Shown here piece after piece: positions 1-6,026 of a DNA stretch of 8,748 nucleotides (within the stretch, counting starts at the first letter, position 1; the number at the start of each line of letters is the position of its first letter). The translations under genes and the position numbers were made by a program. The notes under the pieces were generated by a model. The model did not search any database and was not told where the DNA came from. It saw only the letters and a list, made by a program, of their open reading frames with translations. Where the stretch lies: the NCBI GenBank assembly GCA_029054965.1, contig JAIDEF010000002.1, forward strand, positions 1 to 8,748. The letters are read 5' to 3'. Source of the DNA: Eubacterium sp. Lineage in GTDB: Bacteria > Bacillota > Clostridia > Oscillospirales > Acutalibacteraceae.

Positions 1-560
1 CTGTGGCTCGTTATTCCTCCAACCTCGGTAATAATGGCAGCGACATTTTCTTTTTTTATCTGCCCTGTCATTGATGGTGTAAAATCTCCTGCAACAAGCA
101 CCGAACCGGCAGGAACGGTGCTTATGTCAACCGTTTCAACACCTAAAAGCTTATGCAGAAGGCTGTCTCTTATATCCTTTACATCACTTGCTCTTTGTCT
201 TGTCATATCATCGGCAGCGGCTGAAAACATATCAATAAACATCTGACAAACAGTATCAACAGCTTTTTCTGCCACTGCACCTGCAGAAATACCTTCTTCC
301 ATCTGTGAAATCATAAACGGATCACTAAGCATTACAATATGACTCTCTAAGATTTCTGCCTCTTTTTCTCCTGCAGATTTTTTTAGCTTTTCTGCAAGCT
401 CACTTGTTTCAGCGGTAAAGCGTTCAACAGCATTTTTCAATCTTGCTTTTTCATTTTCTTCATTGCTGTATTCAATATTGCTGTAATCGGTATTAATATC
501 ATTTATGATAACCGCTTTGCCGATACCGTAGCCCTGGCTGGCACCAATACCCTTAAGCAT
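1..560 (-). CDS. ptsI: Phosphoenolpyruvate-protein phosphotransferase (PTS enzyme I), N-terminal part, cut by the window edge
   Basis: Enzyme I takes phosphate from PEP onto a histidine and passes it to HPr; it is the cytoplasmic first step of every PTS sugar uptake chain. The visible 186 codons start with MLKGIGASQGYGIGKA, the usual enzyme I opening, and run through the helical HPr-binding region. They end at VGGITSH, where the histidine (residue 186 here) matches the phosphorylated active-site histidine of the family. The window stops one partial codon later, so the C-terminal PEP-binding barrel is not seen. The ATG at 558-560 is preceded by a strong GGGAGGAAA ribosome binding site. The start lies 16 bases after the ptsH stop, so this is the last visible gene of the fruK-fruA-ptsH-ptsI operon. 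Identity is very likely; completeness cannot be judged. Confidence 0.95.
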   Translation of the reverse strand, partial: MLKGIGASQGYGIGKAVIINDINTDYSNIEYSNEENEKARLKNAVERFTAETSELAEKLKKSAGEKEAEILESHIVMLSDPFMISQMEEGISAGAVAEKAVDTVCQMFIDMFSAAADDMTRQRASDVKDIRDSLLHKLLGVETVDISTVPAGSVLVAGDFTPSMTGQIKKENVAAIITEVGGITSH

Positions 561-576
561 AATTTCCTCCCGATAA

Positions 577-840
577 TTACTCGCCGAAACCTGATTCAAT
601 CAGGCTAACTGCAGCGTTAAGCATAGCACCCTCGTCTGTGCCGCTGCATTCAACAGTAATCTCAGTGCCGTATTTAATGCCTGCTGCCATAATGTTCATA
701 ATGCTTTTTCCGTTAATTCTTTTATTGTCTACAACAAGATCAATGTCTGCAGCATACTTGGTCATTGCAGTCACAAACACATTTGCAGGACGCATATGAA
801 AGCCCATTTCATTTGTTATTTTTGTTGTTTTGGATATCAT
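577..840 (-). CDS. ptsH: Phosphocarrier protein HPr
   Basis: HPr is the small cytoplasmic carrier that moves phosphate from enzyme I to the EIIA domain of sugar permeases. The 87-residue length is normal. His15 lies in GFHMRPA, the phosphorylation site with the conserved Arg17; methionine replaces the more usual alanine at 16. Ser46 lies in NGKSIMNIM, the site that HPr kinase/phosphorylase modifies in Firmicutes for CcpA-dependent catabolite control, so this HPr should serve both transport and regulation. The gene starts nine bases before the fruA stop codon, and its AAGGTGAG ribosome binding site overlaps that stop, suggesting coupled translation. ptsI follows after 16 bases. The HPr kinase gene is not in the window. 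Recognition of both phosphorylation sites makes this call firm. Confidence 0.96.
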   Translation of the reverse strand: MISKTTKITNEMGFHMRPANVFVTAMTKYAADIDLVVDNKRINGKSIMNIMAAGIKYGTEITVECSGTDEGAMLNAAVSLIESGFGE

Positions 841-849
841 AAGCTCACC

Positions 850-2772
850 TTAATCATTTTCTCTTTTTGTTTTTTTCAAAAGTGCAAGCATAAATGCACC
901 TGCTGCTGAGCCTGCTGCCAGTGCTGCAATATAGCCCAAAGGATTGTCAACTACAGGGAAAACAAATATTCCTCCGTGTGGTGCAGGACAGGAGCAGTTA
1001 AACAGTGATGTTACAAGACCTGCGACGGCTGAGCCGACCATGCAGGAAGGAATAACTCTGAGCGGATCTGCCGCAGCATAGGGAATAGCACCTTCTGTAA
1101 TGAAGCACAGCCCCATAAGATAGTTAACCGGACCGTTTTTCAGCTCCTCTTTATTCCACTTTTTCTTGTTAAAGCTGGTTGAAAGTGCAATTGCAATAGG
1201 TGGAATCATTCCTCCAATCATAACTGCGGCCATTATCCAGCCGTTTCCGTCGGCAATAGCTGCAGTGCCGAATACATAAGCAGCCTTATTAAACGGTCCG
1301 CCCATATCAATAGCCATCATTGCAGCAAGAACAATTGAAAGCAGAACCTTGCTTGTTCCGCCAAGGTTTGTAAGACCGTTTGATAATCCTGTGTTCAGAA
1401 CACCTATAACAGGATTTATTGCAAGCATAACAATGCCTATAAGCAGTGTTCCCAGCAGCGGGAAGATAAAGACAGGCTTTATTCCGTCCATTGATTTTGG
1501 CAGCCAGTTAAATGCTTTTTTGAGAATAAGAACAATAATTCCTGCCACAAAGCCTGCAAAAAGTGCTCCCAGAAAGCCTGATACGGCACTGTCATTACCT
1601 GTAGGAGATGTCAGTGTTGCACCTGTTGTTGCAAGGTAACCGCCTACGATACCGGGCAAAAGACCGGGTCGGTCGGCAATCGACTGTGCGATATAGCCTG
1701 CGAGAATAGGCAGCATAAATGCAAATGCCGCTTTACCTATCCAGAATACAACTGCAGCAACAGGGTTTGTTGAGCCGAAATCACCGCCCACATTGGCATT
1801 GCCTGCAAAGGTGTCAATAAGAAAGCCAAGGGCAATAAGCACACCGCCGCCCACAACAAATGGCAGCATATGGGAAACACCATTCATAAGGTGCTTGTAT
1901 ATCATATGACCAAAGTTTTCTTTGTCATCATAATCGGCTGTGTCGGCATTGCTGTTATCATTATAGATCCTGGCATTGCCGTCAATAATTCTTTGAATAA
2001 GCTCCTCAGGTTTGTTAATACCGTTTGAAACTGTGGTTTTTATTACAGGCTTTCCGTTAAAACGTGACATTTCAACATTTTTGTCTGCGGCAATAATTAT
2101 GCCGTCACATTCTTCAATTTCTTTTTTTGTAAGAATGTTTTTTGCTCCGCCTGAGCCGTTGGTTTCTGCCTTTACGGAATAACCTAATTTTTCTCCCGCT
2201 TTTTCAAGTGCTTCAGCAGCCATATAGGTGTGTGCAATGCCTGTGGGGCAGGCGGTTACTGCTAAAATACGGTATCCTTTTTTCTGAACTTCTTTAAATT
2301 TCGGTTCATCAGGATATTTTTCTTTTTCCTTTTTGTCAATGATATCTAAAAATTCATCACTTGTTTTTGCGTTTCTGAGCTGATTGCAGAATTCAGGCTC
2401 CATAAGCATAACCATTAATCTTGAAAGTATTTCAAGATGCAAATCGCCGTCAAGCGGTGCGGCAATCATAAACATAATATTTGTTGGTTTGCCGTCAGGA
2501 GCATTATAATCAATGCCTTTTGGTGCTGTAATAGCTGACAGACCTGCTTGCTTTACGCTGTCGCTTTTTGCATGCGGAACAGCAATTCCGTCACCTATTG
2601 CTGTAGTTCCCTGACTTTCTCTTGCAAGTATTGCGTCTTTAAAAACGCCTGAATTTGCCAGATTGCCTGCCTTGTTGTGAAGAGCAATCAGGCTGTTTAT
2701 TGCTTCCGATTTTGTTGATACAGAGGTGTTAAGACTTATTGCATCTCTTTTCAACAAATCAACAATTCTCAT
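850..2772 (-). CDS. fruA: PTS fructose transporter subunit IIABC
   Basis: This membrane permease imports fructose and phosphorylates it to fructose-1-phosphate. Its 640 residues carry three fused domains. EIIA covers about 1-150, with phospho-accepting His67 in GIAVPHAKS. EIIB covers about 167-265, with Cys175 in AVTACPTGIAHTYMAAEAL, the fructose-type EIIB signature. EIIC covers about 290-635 and has many hydrophobic segments plus the family motifs GPFNKAAY (about 492), ITEGAIPYAAADP (about 558) and PHGGIFVFP (about 599). No HPr-like domain is fused; a separate ptsH follows instead. The ATG at 2770-2772 lies inside the end of fruK (14-base overlap) and has a GGGAGAGGA ribosome binding site within fruK, pointing to translational coupling. 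Pairing with fruK supports fructose over mannitol or mannose as substrate. A related 2-O-alpha-mannosyl-glycerate-type specificity cannot be fully excluded. Confidence 0.95.
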   Translation of the reverse strand: MRIVDLLKRDAISLNTSVSTKSEAINSLIALHNKAGNLANSGVFKDAILARESQGTTAIGDGIAVPHAKSDSVKQAGLSAITAPKGIDYNAPDGKPTNIMFMIAAPLDGDLHLEILSRLMVMLMEPEFCNQLRNAKTSDEFLDIIDKKEKEKYPDEPKFKEVQKKGYRILAVTACPTGIAHTYMAAEALEKAGEKLGYSVKAETNGSGGAKNILTKKEIEECDGIIIAADKNVEMSRFNGKPVIKTTVSNGINKPEELIQRIIDGNARIYNDNSNADTADYDDKENFGHMIYKHLMNGVSHMLPFVVGGGVLIALGFLIDTFAGNANVGGDFGSTNPVAAVVFWIGKAAFAFMLPILAGYIAQSIADRPGLLPGIVGGYLATTGATLTSPTGNDSAVSGFLGALFAGFVAGIIVLILKKAFNWLPKSMDGIKPVFIFPLLGTLLIGIVMLAINPVIGVLNTGLSNGLTNLGGTSKVLLSIVLAAMMAIDMGGPFNKAAYVFGTAAIADGNGWIMAAVMIGGMIPPIAIALSTSFNKKKWNKEELKNGPVNYLMGLCFITEGAIPYAAADPLRVIPSCMVGSAVAGLVTSLFNCSCPAPHGGIFVFPVVDNPLGYIAALAAGSAAGAFMLALLKKTKREND

Positions 2773-3697
2773 TAAAATCCTCTCCCAAATTTAAAAATTT
2801 ACTTTCGAGCATTGTTTTAATTTCTTTTCTTGATGCTAATGATTGTGAAAACGCAGTGGCATTTCCGCAGGCAGCTCCAAGTTTAAGTGCGTAGCTGTAG
2901 TCGCCGCTTTCAATATACCCTGCAATAAAGCCTGCAACCATTGAATCGCCGCAGCCCACGGAGCTTACTATCTTACCGGGAACATTGCCTATTTTACGGA
3001 TGCCTCCTTGCTTATCAATTAGTACAGCACCATTCTTACCCCAGGAAACCAGAACATTCTCAGCACCCTTTTGCTGCAGTAATTTACCATATTTAACAAT
3101 ATCATCAAGCGTATTGATTTCAACACCGAAAATATCACCAAGCTCATGATGATTCGGCTTTATTAAAAATGGTTTAAATCGAAGTACATTTAAAAGCAAA
3201 TCACCGGTGGCATCAATTACAAATTTGGTGTTTTTGTTTTTTAGCTGTTCAAGAATATTTTCATAAATATTGTCGGGCAGGGATTTTTGTATTGAGCCTG
3301 CCAGTACAAGGAAATCACCCTGTTTCAGTCTGTCAAGCTTTTCAAAAAGTCTTTCAAGGTCATCCTTCTGAATTTTTGGACCGTCTGCATTAATATCGGT
3401 TTCTTTATCCGATTTTATTTTGACATTTATTCTTGTGCACCCATTTTTCAGCTTGATAAAATCATTATTAATTTCGTCGGTGTTAAGCATTTCAGCAAGC
3501 TTATCACCTGAAAAGCCTGCGATAAATCCGAGTGCAATGGTTTCAATTCCTAATCTTGAAAGAATGGCTGAAACATTGATTCCCTTACCGCCGTAATTAA
3601 TATGTTCGCTTTCAGCTCTGTTTATTTCGCCTGTCTGCAGATTGTTAACGTTCATTACATAATCAAGTGCCGGGTTGAATGTTACTGTATAAATCAT
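2759..3697 (-). CDS. fruK: 1-phosphofructokinase
   Basis: A PfkB/ribokinase-family sugar kinase that converts fructose-1-phosphate and ATP to fructose-1,6-bisphosphate, feeding glycolysis. The 312-residue length is normal. The start MIYTVTFNPALDY is typical of the 1-phosphofructokinase/tagatose-6-phosphate kinase branch. GGKGINVSAILSRLG (residues 36-50) is the first PfkB signature and KPN (180-182) a conserved active-site segment. VSSVGCGDSMVAGF (245-258) is the second signature, with catalytic base Asp251; cysteine replaces the commoner alanine in GAGD. The ATG at 3695-3697 has an AGGAGAG ribosome binding site. It is the first gene of the fru operon, with fruA overlapping its last 14 bases. 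Tagatose-6-phosphate kinase activity is the main alternative, but the adjoining fructose permease makes FruK much more likely. Confidence 0.93.
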   Translation of the reverse strand: MIYTVTFNPALDYVMNVNNLQTGEINRAESEHINYGGKGINVSAILSRLGIETIALGFIAGFSGDKLAEMLNTDEINNDFIKLKNGCTRINVKIKSDKETDINADGPKIQKDDLERLFEKLDRLKQGDFLVLAGSIQKSLPDNIYENILEQLKNKNTKFVIDATGDLLLNVLRFKPFLIKPNHHELGDIFGVEINTLDDIVKYGKLLQQKGAENVLVSWGKNGAVLIDKQGGIRKIGNVPGKIVSSVGCGDSMVAGFIAGYIESGDYSYALKLGAACGNATAFSQSLASRKEIKTMLESKFLNLGEDFNENC

Positions 3698-3735
3698 ATA
3701 TTAAATCTCTCCTGCTGCTTAAATTTAGTATTATC

Positions 3736-3744
3736 ATTATATCA
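3736..3744 (-). promoter_or_regulatory. Probable extended -10 promoter of the fruK-fruA-ptsH-ptsI operon
   Basis: On the minus strand this reads TGATATAAT, a perfect -10 hexamer with the extended TGn motif. It lies about 39 bases upstream of the fruK start codon. The -35 region at 17-bp spacing is TTTTTC, a poor match, which fits an extended -10 promoter or one needing an activator. No convincing CcpA cre site was found beside it. The call rests on sequence match only. Confidence 0.55.
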
Positions 3745-3781
3745 AAAATTAAACAAATGAAAAACTGTTAAAATAAAAAAT

Positions 3782-3796
3782 GCAACCTATAGTTGC
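3782..3796. promoter_or_regulatory. Short palindrome in the divergent promoter region, possible operator
   Basis: GCAAC and GTTGC flank a 5-base centre (CTATA). The right arm overlaps the predicted -35 element of the regulator gene. On the other strand the site sits roughly 50-60 bases upstream of the expected fru start point. A second, imperfect palindrome, TTGCGAATTTTCAA (3793-3806), overlaps it. Such placement would suit binding by the neighbouring XRE protein, repressing its own gene and possibly affecting fru. A 5-bp arm can occur by chance in AT-rich DNA, so this stays tentative. Confidence 0.35.
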
Positions 3797-3821
3797 GAAT
3801 TTTCAAATTAAAATGTATAGT
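3793..3821 (+). promoter_or_regulatory. Possible promoter of the XRE regulator gene
   Basis: TTGCGA (3793-3798) and TATAGT (3816-3821) are separated by exactly 17 bases and lie about 43 bases before the regulator's start codon. A perfect TATAAT (3821-3826) overlaps as an alternative -10, but has no good -35 at the right distance. Matches are 4/6 and 5/6 to the sigma-A consensus. Confidence 0.45.
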
Positions 3822-3863
3822 ATAATTATGTAATATCTGTTATTATTTATATGAGGTGATACT

Positions 3864-4682
3864 ATGAGAGAGGAAACAGCGAAAAGGCTTTTTGAATACA
3901 GAAAGGCAAATGGTTATTCCCAGGAGGAGCTGGCTGAGAAAATAGGTGTTTCAAGACAGGCAATATCAAAATGGGAGCGTGGTGAAAGCAGTCCTGATAC
4001 AGAAAATCTGATTGCACTTTCAAGACTTTACAATGTTACAATTGACGAAATGATTAATACTGAAAACGAGCCTGTGAAAGCAGAGAAAGCTACTGAAGAA
4101 AAATATCAACAGACCGAACATACGTATAACGTAAATGACGGTAAAGCAGAGAATGATGAAGCAGATGAACCTGCTCAGGCACACGTAAGCTTCAGAAATG
4201 GTATTCATATCCACGATGGAAAGGACAAGGTTGATATCGGCTTTAACGGAATACACATTGAATCAAAAAATGGTGAATCGGTTCATATCGGTTCCGGTGA
4301 TGTAAAGGTTGAGGGTATTGATGAAGAATACGTTTTTTCACGCGGAAAGGGAAGTAAGCTTTTTCATGCTCTTTTGCCGATGAGTGTTATAATAACTTAT
4401 CTTATAATCGGCTTTACCTTTGAGCAGGGATGGGCACTGGGCTGGCTTTTGGTATTTTTAATACCGATTGTCGAAAGCTTTGTAGCAGCAGTTAAAACAA
4501 AAAATCCGTCTGCCTTTGCATATCCCGTTCTTGTGGCGGCTGTATATCTTACCATTGGAATGTTTGAGAAAATATGGCATCCGACCTGGATAATGTTTTT
4601 AACAATACCTGTATATTATATAATATCCGATTTTATCAAGCCAAGCAAAAAACCGAAGGCTAAAAGTGAAAGAGTAAACTAA
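3864..4682 (+). CDS. XRE-family helix-turn-helix protein with C-terminal membrane segments
   Basis: Probably a membrane-anchored transcriptional regulator; its targets and signal are not known. Residues 1-64 are a classic XRE helix-turn-helix, with core YSQEELAEKIGVSRQAISKWE. A charged linker (65-107) follows. Residues 112-144 hold two similar segments starting NGIHI, probably beta strands. About four hydrophobic segments (roughly 167-186, 190-210, 218-234, 242-258) and a lysine-rich tail close the protein. The ATG is set by GAGGTGAT just upstream. The gene is divergent from the fru operon and shares its promoter region. Oddly, its last two codons and stop fall inside the left terminal repeat of the insertion sequence, so the native C-terminus may have been changed by the insertion. 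The regulatory role is inferred from domain content, not from a known homologue. Confidence 0.85.
   Translation: MREETAKRLFEYRKANGYSQEELAEKIGVSRQAISKWERGESSPDTENLIALSRLYNVTIDEMINTENEPVKAEKATEEKYQQTEHTYNVNDGKAENDEADEPAQAHVSFRNGIHIHDGKDKVDIGFNGIHIESKNGESVHIGSGDVKVEGIDEEYVFSRGKGSKLFHALLPMSVIITYLIIGFTFEQGWALGWLLVFLIPIVESFVAAVKTKNPSAFAYPVLVAAVYLTIGMFEKIWHPTWIMFLTIPVYYIISDFIKPSKKPKAKSERVN
4197..4295 (+). repeat. Internal tandem repeat in the XRE/membrane protein
   Basis: Residues 112-127 and 128-144 of the encoded protein are two copies of one pattern: NGIHI, a short charged turn, then VDIGF or VHIGS. The DNA copies (from 4197 and from 4245) have diverged at many third positions, so the duplication is old. 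Alternating hydrophobic residues suggest paired beta strands, perhaps a small solenoid-like sensory or assembly module between the DNA-binding and membrane parts. The structure is inferred. Confidence 0.5.
4647..4670 (+). repeat. Left half of an inverted repeat lying just outside the insertion sequence
   Basis: Starts AAAAAACCGAAGG and lies in the last codons of the regulator gene. It matches the reverse complement of 6027-6050 at 20 of 24 positions, including the first 13 without mismatch. An A-run before and T-run after a GC-containing stem is the layout of a bidirectional intrinsic terminator. It may be half of the original terminator between the regulator gene and the convergent radical SAM gene, now split by the insertion sequence. 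Confidence 0.6.
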
Positions 4683-4700
4683 AAGTAGACACGAAAAAAG
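4674..4700 (+). repeat. Left terminal inverted repeat of the IS3 element
   Basis: Aligns without gaps to the reverse complement of 5997-6023 with four mismatches. The shared core is TAAAAGTAGACA followed by an AAAAAAG run. The regulator gene's last two codons and stop (4674-4682) fall within it, and it also forms the left arm and loop of the hairpin at 4681-4711. Confidence 0.75.
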
Positions 4701-4713
4701 TGTCTACTTTTTT
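4681..4713 (+). terminator. Intrinsic terminator at the left end of the insertion sequence
   Basis: AAAAGTAGACAC (4681-4692) and GTGTCTACTTTT (4700-4711) form a perfect 12-bp stem around a 7-base loop, followed by a run of six T on the plus strand. It begins one base into the stop codon of the XRE gene, so it should end that transcript and keep it from running into the transposase. The opposite strand has a shorter T-run and may terminate weakly. Confidence 0.75.
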
Positions 4714-4720
4714 CATTATG

Positions 4721-4729
4721 TGATATAGT
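4721..4729 (+). promoter_or_regulatory. Possible extended -10 promoter of the transposase genes
   Basis: TGATATAGT is an extended -10 motif with five of six hexamer matches, about 20 bases before the orfA start and just after the left-end terminator. No good -35 is seen at 16-18 bases. AAGGAGAG (4737-4744) is the orfA ribosome binding site. Confidence 0.4.
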
Positions 4730-4749
4730 AAAATAAAAGGAGAGATTAA

Positions 4750-5124
4750 ATGAGAAAAAACAGAAAATACACAACAGAAGAAAAATTAGAATGTATAAGG
4801 CTTAGTAATGAAGAACACTTAAGTAATGGTGAAATAGCAAGAATTATGAATTTAAGTGATGAAAGTCGCATTAGAAGATGGTTAATGAATTATGAAAAAT
4901 ACGGAGAAGAATATTTCCGTGAAGAACACAGAGGTAGAGGAAAAGGTTCAGGAAATCCATATGCAGCATTACACACAAGTAAAAGCCTTTCAAAAGAAGA
5001 AAGACTTGAATTAGAGAATCTTAAATTGAGAATTGAAAACGAACGATTAAAAAAAGGATATATGGTGAAAGGAGTTGGTGCAGGCAAGGAGTTCGTTACT
5101 ACAAAAGATGTGAATATGAAATAA
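4750..5124 (+). CDS. IS3-family transposase OrfA
   Basis: OrfA is the DNA-binding part of the transposase and recognises the ends of the element. Of its 124 residues, about 10-55 form a helix-turn-helix of the IS3/IS150 kind (SNGEIARIMNLSDESRIRRW). Residues about 80-102 form a leucine-rich coiled coil (LELENLKLRIENERLKK) expected to mediate dimerisation. The ATG has an AAGGAGAG ribosome binding site. The A7 slippery run at codons 100-102 lets some ribosomes shift to the -1 frame and make the OrfAB fusion; unshifted ribosomes continue for 22 more residues to the TAA at 5122. Free OrfA usually regulates transposition in this family. No internal stop or damage is visible. Confidence 0.9.
   Translation: MRKNRKYTTEEKLECIRLSNEEHLSNGEIARIMNLSDESRIRRWLMNYEKYGEEYFREEHRGRGKGSGNPYAALHTSKSLSKEERLELENLKLRIENERLKKGYMVKGVGAGKEFVTTKDVNMK
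5049..5055 (+). promoter_or_regulatory. Programmed -1 frameshift site joining orfA and orfB
   Basis: The codons read TTA AAA AAA GGA, giving an A AAA AAA heptamer. Slipping back one base makes the next codon AGG at 5055, and this frame stays open into orfB. The fusion has about 410 residues: 102 from orfA and 308 from the second frame. A-rich -1 sites are the norm in IS3 elements. Confidence 0.8.
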
Positions 5125-5132
5125 TAGATAAA

Positions 5133-5981
5133 TTGAGTGATGAAATACCTGTAACAACATTATGTGAGATAATGTCAGTTAACCGTTCAGGCTACTACAA
5201 ATGGAAGAATCGTAAAGGTAAGCTTAATCGTTATGAACAAAACAGAATAGATTTAACAAAGCTTCTTAAGGAGCAACACAAAAAGCATTCTGTATATGGA
5301 TATCATAATTTAGCTAAAGTAATTAGAGAAGAAACAGGATGGGTATTTTCTGACAACCTTGCCCACAAATGCTGTAAAGAAGCCGGCATTCGTTCGACAT
5401 CAAGAAAAACATATCACTGCAACAAAGGCAAAGAGAATGTTAAGTTTCCAAACAAGATATGTGGTAATTGGAATGCAACAAGACCAATGGAAATCGTTGT
5501 ATCAGATATGACAGTATTAAAATCAAAAAAACAAGGCAAAGTTGAATGGACATATATACTTGATACATACAACAATGAGATAATTGCATCGTCACTATCA
5601 AAGCGAGAAGGAGATCCTAGACCGTATTTCAATTGTCTTAATGAATTGATTGAAAAAACAAAAGAGCAAAAAGAACCAGTCACTTTGCACACCGACCAAG
5701 GTTCAATTTACTCTTCCCGAGCATTCAATAATGCTCACGCTCATTGTAGCAATATTCATAGGTCAATGTCAAGAGTAGGAACGCCAACTGATAATCCAAT
5801 CATTGAATCAATTAACGGTTGGGTTAAGGAAGAACTTTACAAAGACTTTGGCCTTTATCGTTGTGACGATGTGGAAGCTTTGATAACTGAATATATTGAT
5901 TATTACAATACTGAACGACCTTCTGTCAAATGCGGCAGAAAAAGCCCTGTTCAGTTCAGATCTGAACAGGGCTTTGTATAA
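5133..5981 (+). CDS. IS3-family transposase OrfB, DDE catalytic part
   Basis: OrfB carries the integrase-like catalytic core that cuts and joins the element's ends. Numbered from a TTG at 5133, the candidate catalytic residues are Asp125 (VVSDMT), Asp188 (HTDQGSIYSS) and Glu225 (DNPIIESINGW). By my count 36 residues separate the second Asp from Glu, one more than the usual 35. The N-terminal segment with SVNRSGYYKW and the C-terminal YYNTERP...SPVQFR pattern are typical of the family. The frame is open back to 5055, and TTG at 5133 has no good ribosome binding site, so it is most likely made as an OrfAB fusion by -1 frameshifting. The end of the gene, including the last codons, forms a 14-bp hairpin. 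It appears intact and potentially active. Confidence 0.92.
   Translation: MSDEIPVTTLCEIMSVNRSGYYKWKNRKGKLNRYEQNRIDLTKLLKEQHKKHSVYGYHNLAKVIREETGWVFSDNLAHKCCKEAGIRSTSRKTYHCNKGKENVKFPNKICGNWNATRPMEIVVSDMTVLKSKKQGKVEWTYILDTYNNEIIASSLSKREGDPRPYFNCLNELIEKTKEQKEPVTLHTDQGSIYSSRAFNNAHAHCSNIHRSMSRVGTPTDNPIIESINGWVKEELYKDFGLYRCDDVEALITEYIDYYNTERPSVKCGRKSPVQFRSEQGFV
5939..5975 (-). terminator. Hairpin at the right end of the insertion sequence, probable terminator for leftward transcripts
   Basis: AAAGCCCTGTTCAG (5941-5954) and CTGAACAGGGCTTT (5962-5975) pair perfectly over 14 bp with a 7-base loop. On the minus strand the stem is followed by TTTTT, while the plus strand has only three T. It should therefore mainly stop leftward transcripts coming from argS and the radical SAM gene. 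It lies within the last codons of orfB, so the same bases encode the conserved SPVQFR end. Confidence 0.65.
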
Positions 5982-5996
5982 CCTTTATGATTTGTT

Positions 5997-6023
5997 CTTT
6001 TTTATTGTCTACTTTTACTTGAC
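5997..6023 (-). repeat. Right terminal inverted repeat of the IS3 element
   Basis: Reverse complement matches 4674-4700 at 23 of 27 positions. The outer end reads TTGACA on the plus strand (6019-6024), a perfect -35 hexamer pointing outward. In IS3-family circles such a -35 can pair with a -10 in the abutted left end. Confidence 0.75.
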
Positions 6024-6026
6024 AAC

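Larger units (their letters stand above)
4673..6024 (+). mobile_element. IS3-family insertion sequence, complete-looking, about 1.35 kb
   Basis: The element holds orfA and orfB with a -1 frameshift signal and an intact DDE triad, bounded by imperfect inverted repeats (4674-4700 and 5997-6023, 23 of 27 matching, core TAAAAGTAGACA). The right end finishes TTGACA, giving the CA end usual for IS3 elements. The left end reads AG where TG is expected, so the exact left boundary is uncertain by a few bases. No convincing 3-4 base target duplication was found at any boundary tried. Length, gene layout and frameshift fit the family. Its genes are visibly richer in A/T-ending codons than the flanking genes. 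It sits between two convergent genes. Confidence 0.88.

Noticed and set aside
34..246. Plus-strand open frame of 70 codons
   Set aside because: It lies antisense to the clear enzyme I coding sequence, has no ribosome binding site and resembles no protein family.
1349..1639. Plus-strand open frame of 96 codons
   Set aside because: It is antisense to the EIIC domain of fruA; the conserved permease sequence fully explains this DNA.
3793..3807. Possible CcpA catabolite-responsive element
   Set aside because: TTGAAAATTCGCAA on the minus strand resembles half a cre site, but the central CG is out of register, so the match is too poor to call.
5133..5135. TTG as an independent start of orfB
   Set aside because: No good ribosome binding site precedes it and the frame is open back to the A7 slippery site, so frameshift fusion explains expression better.
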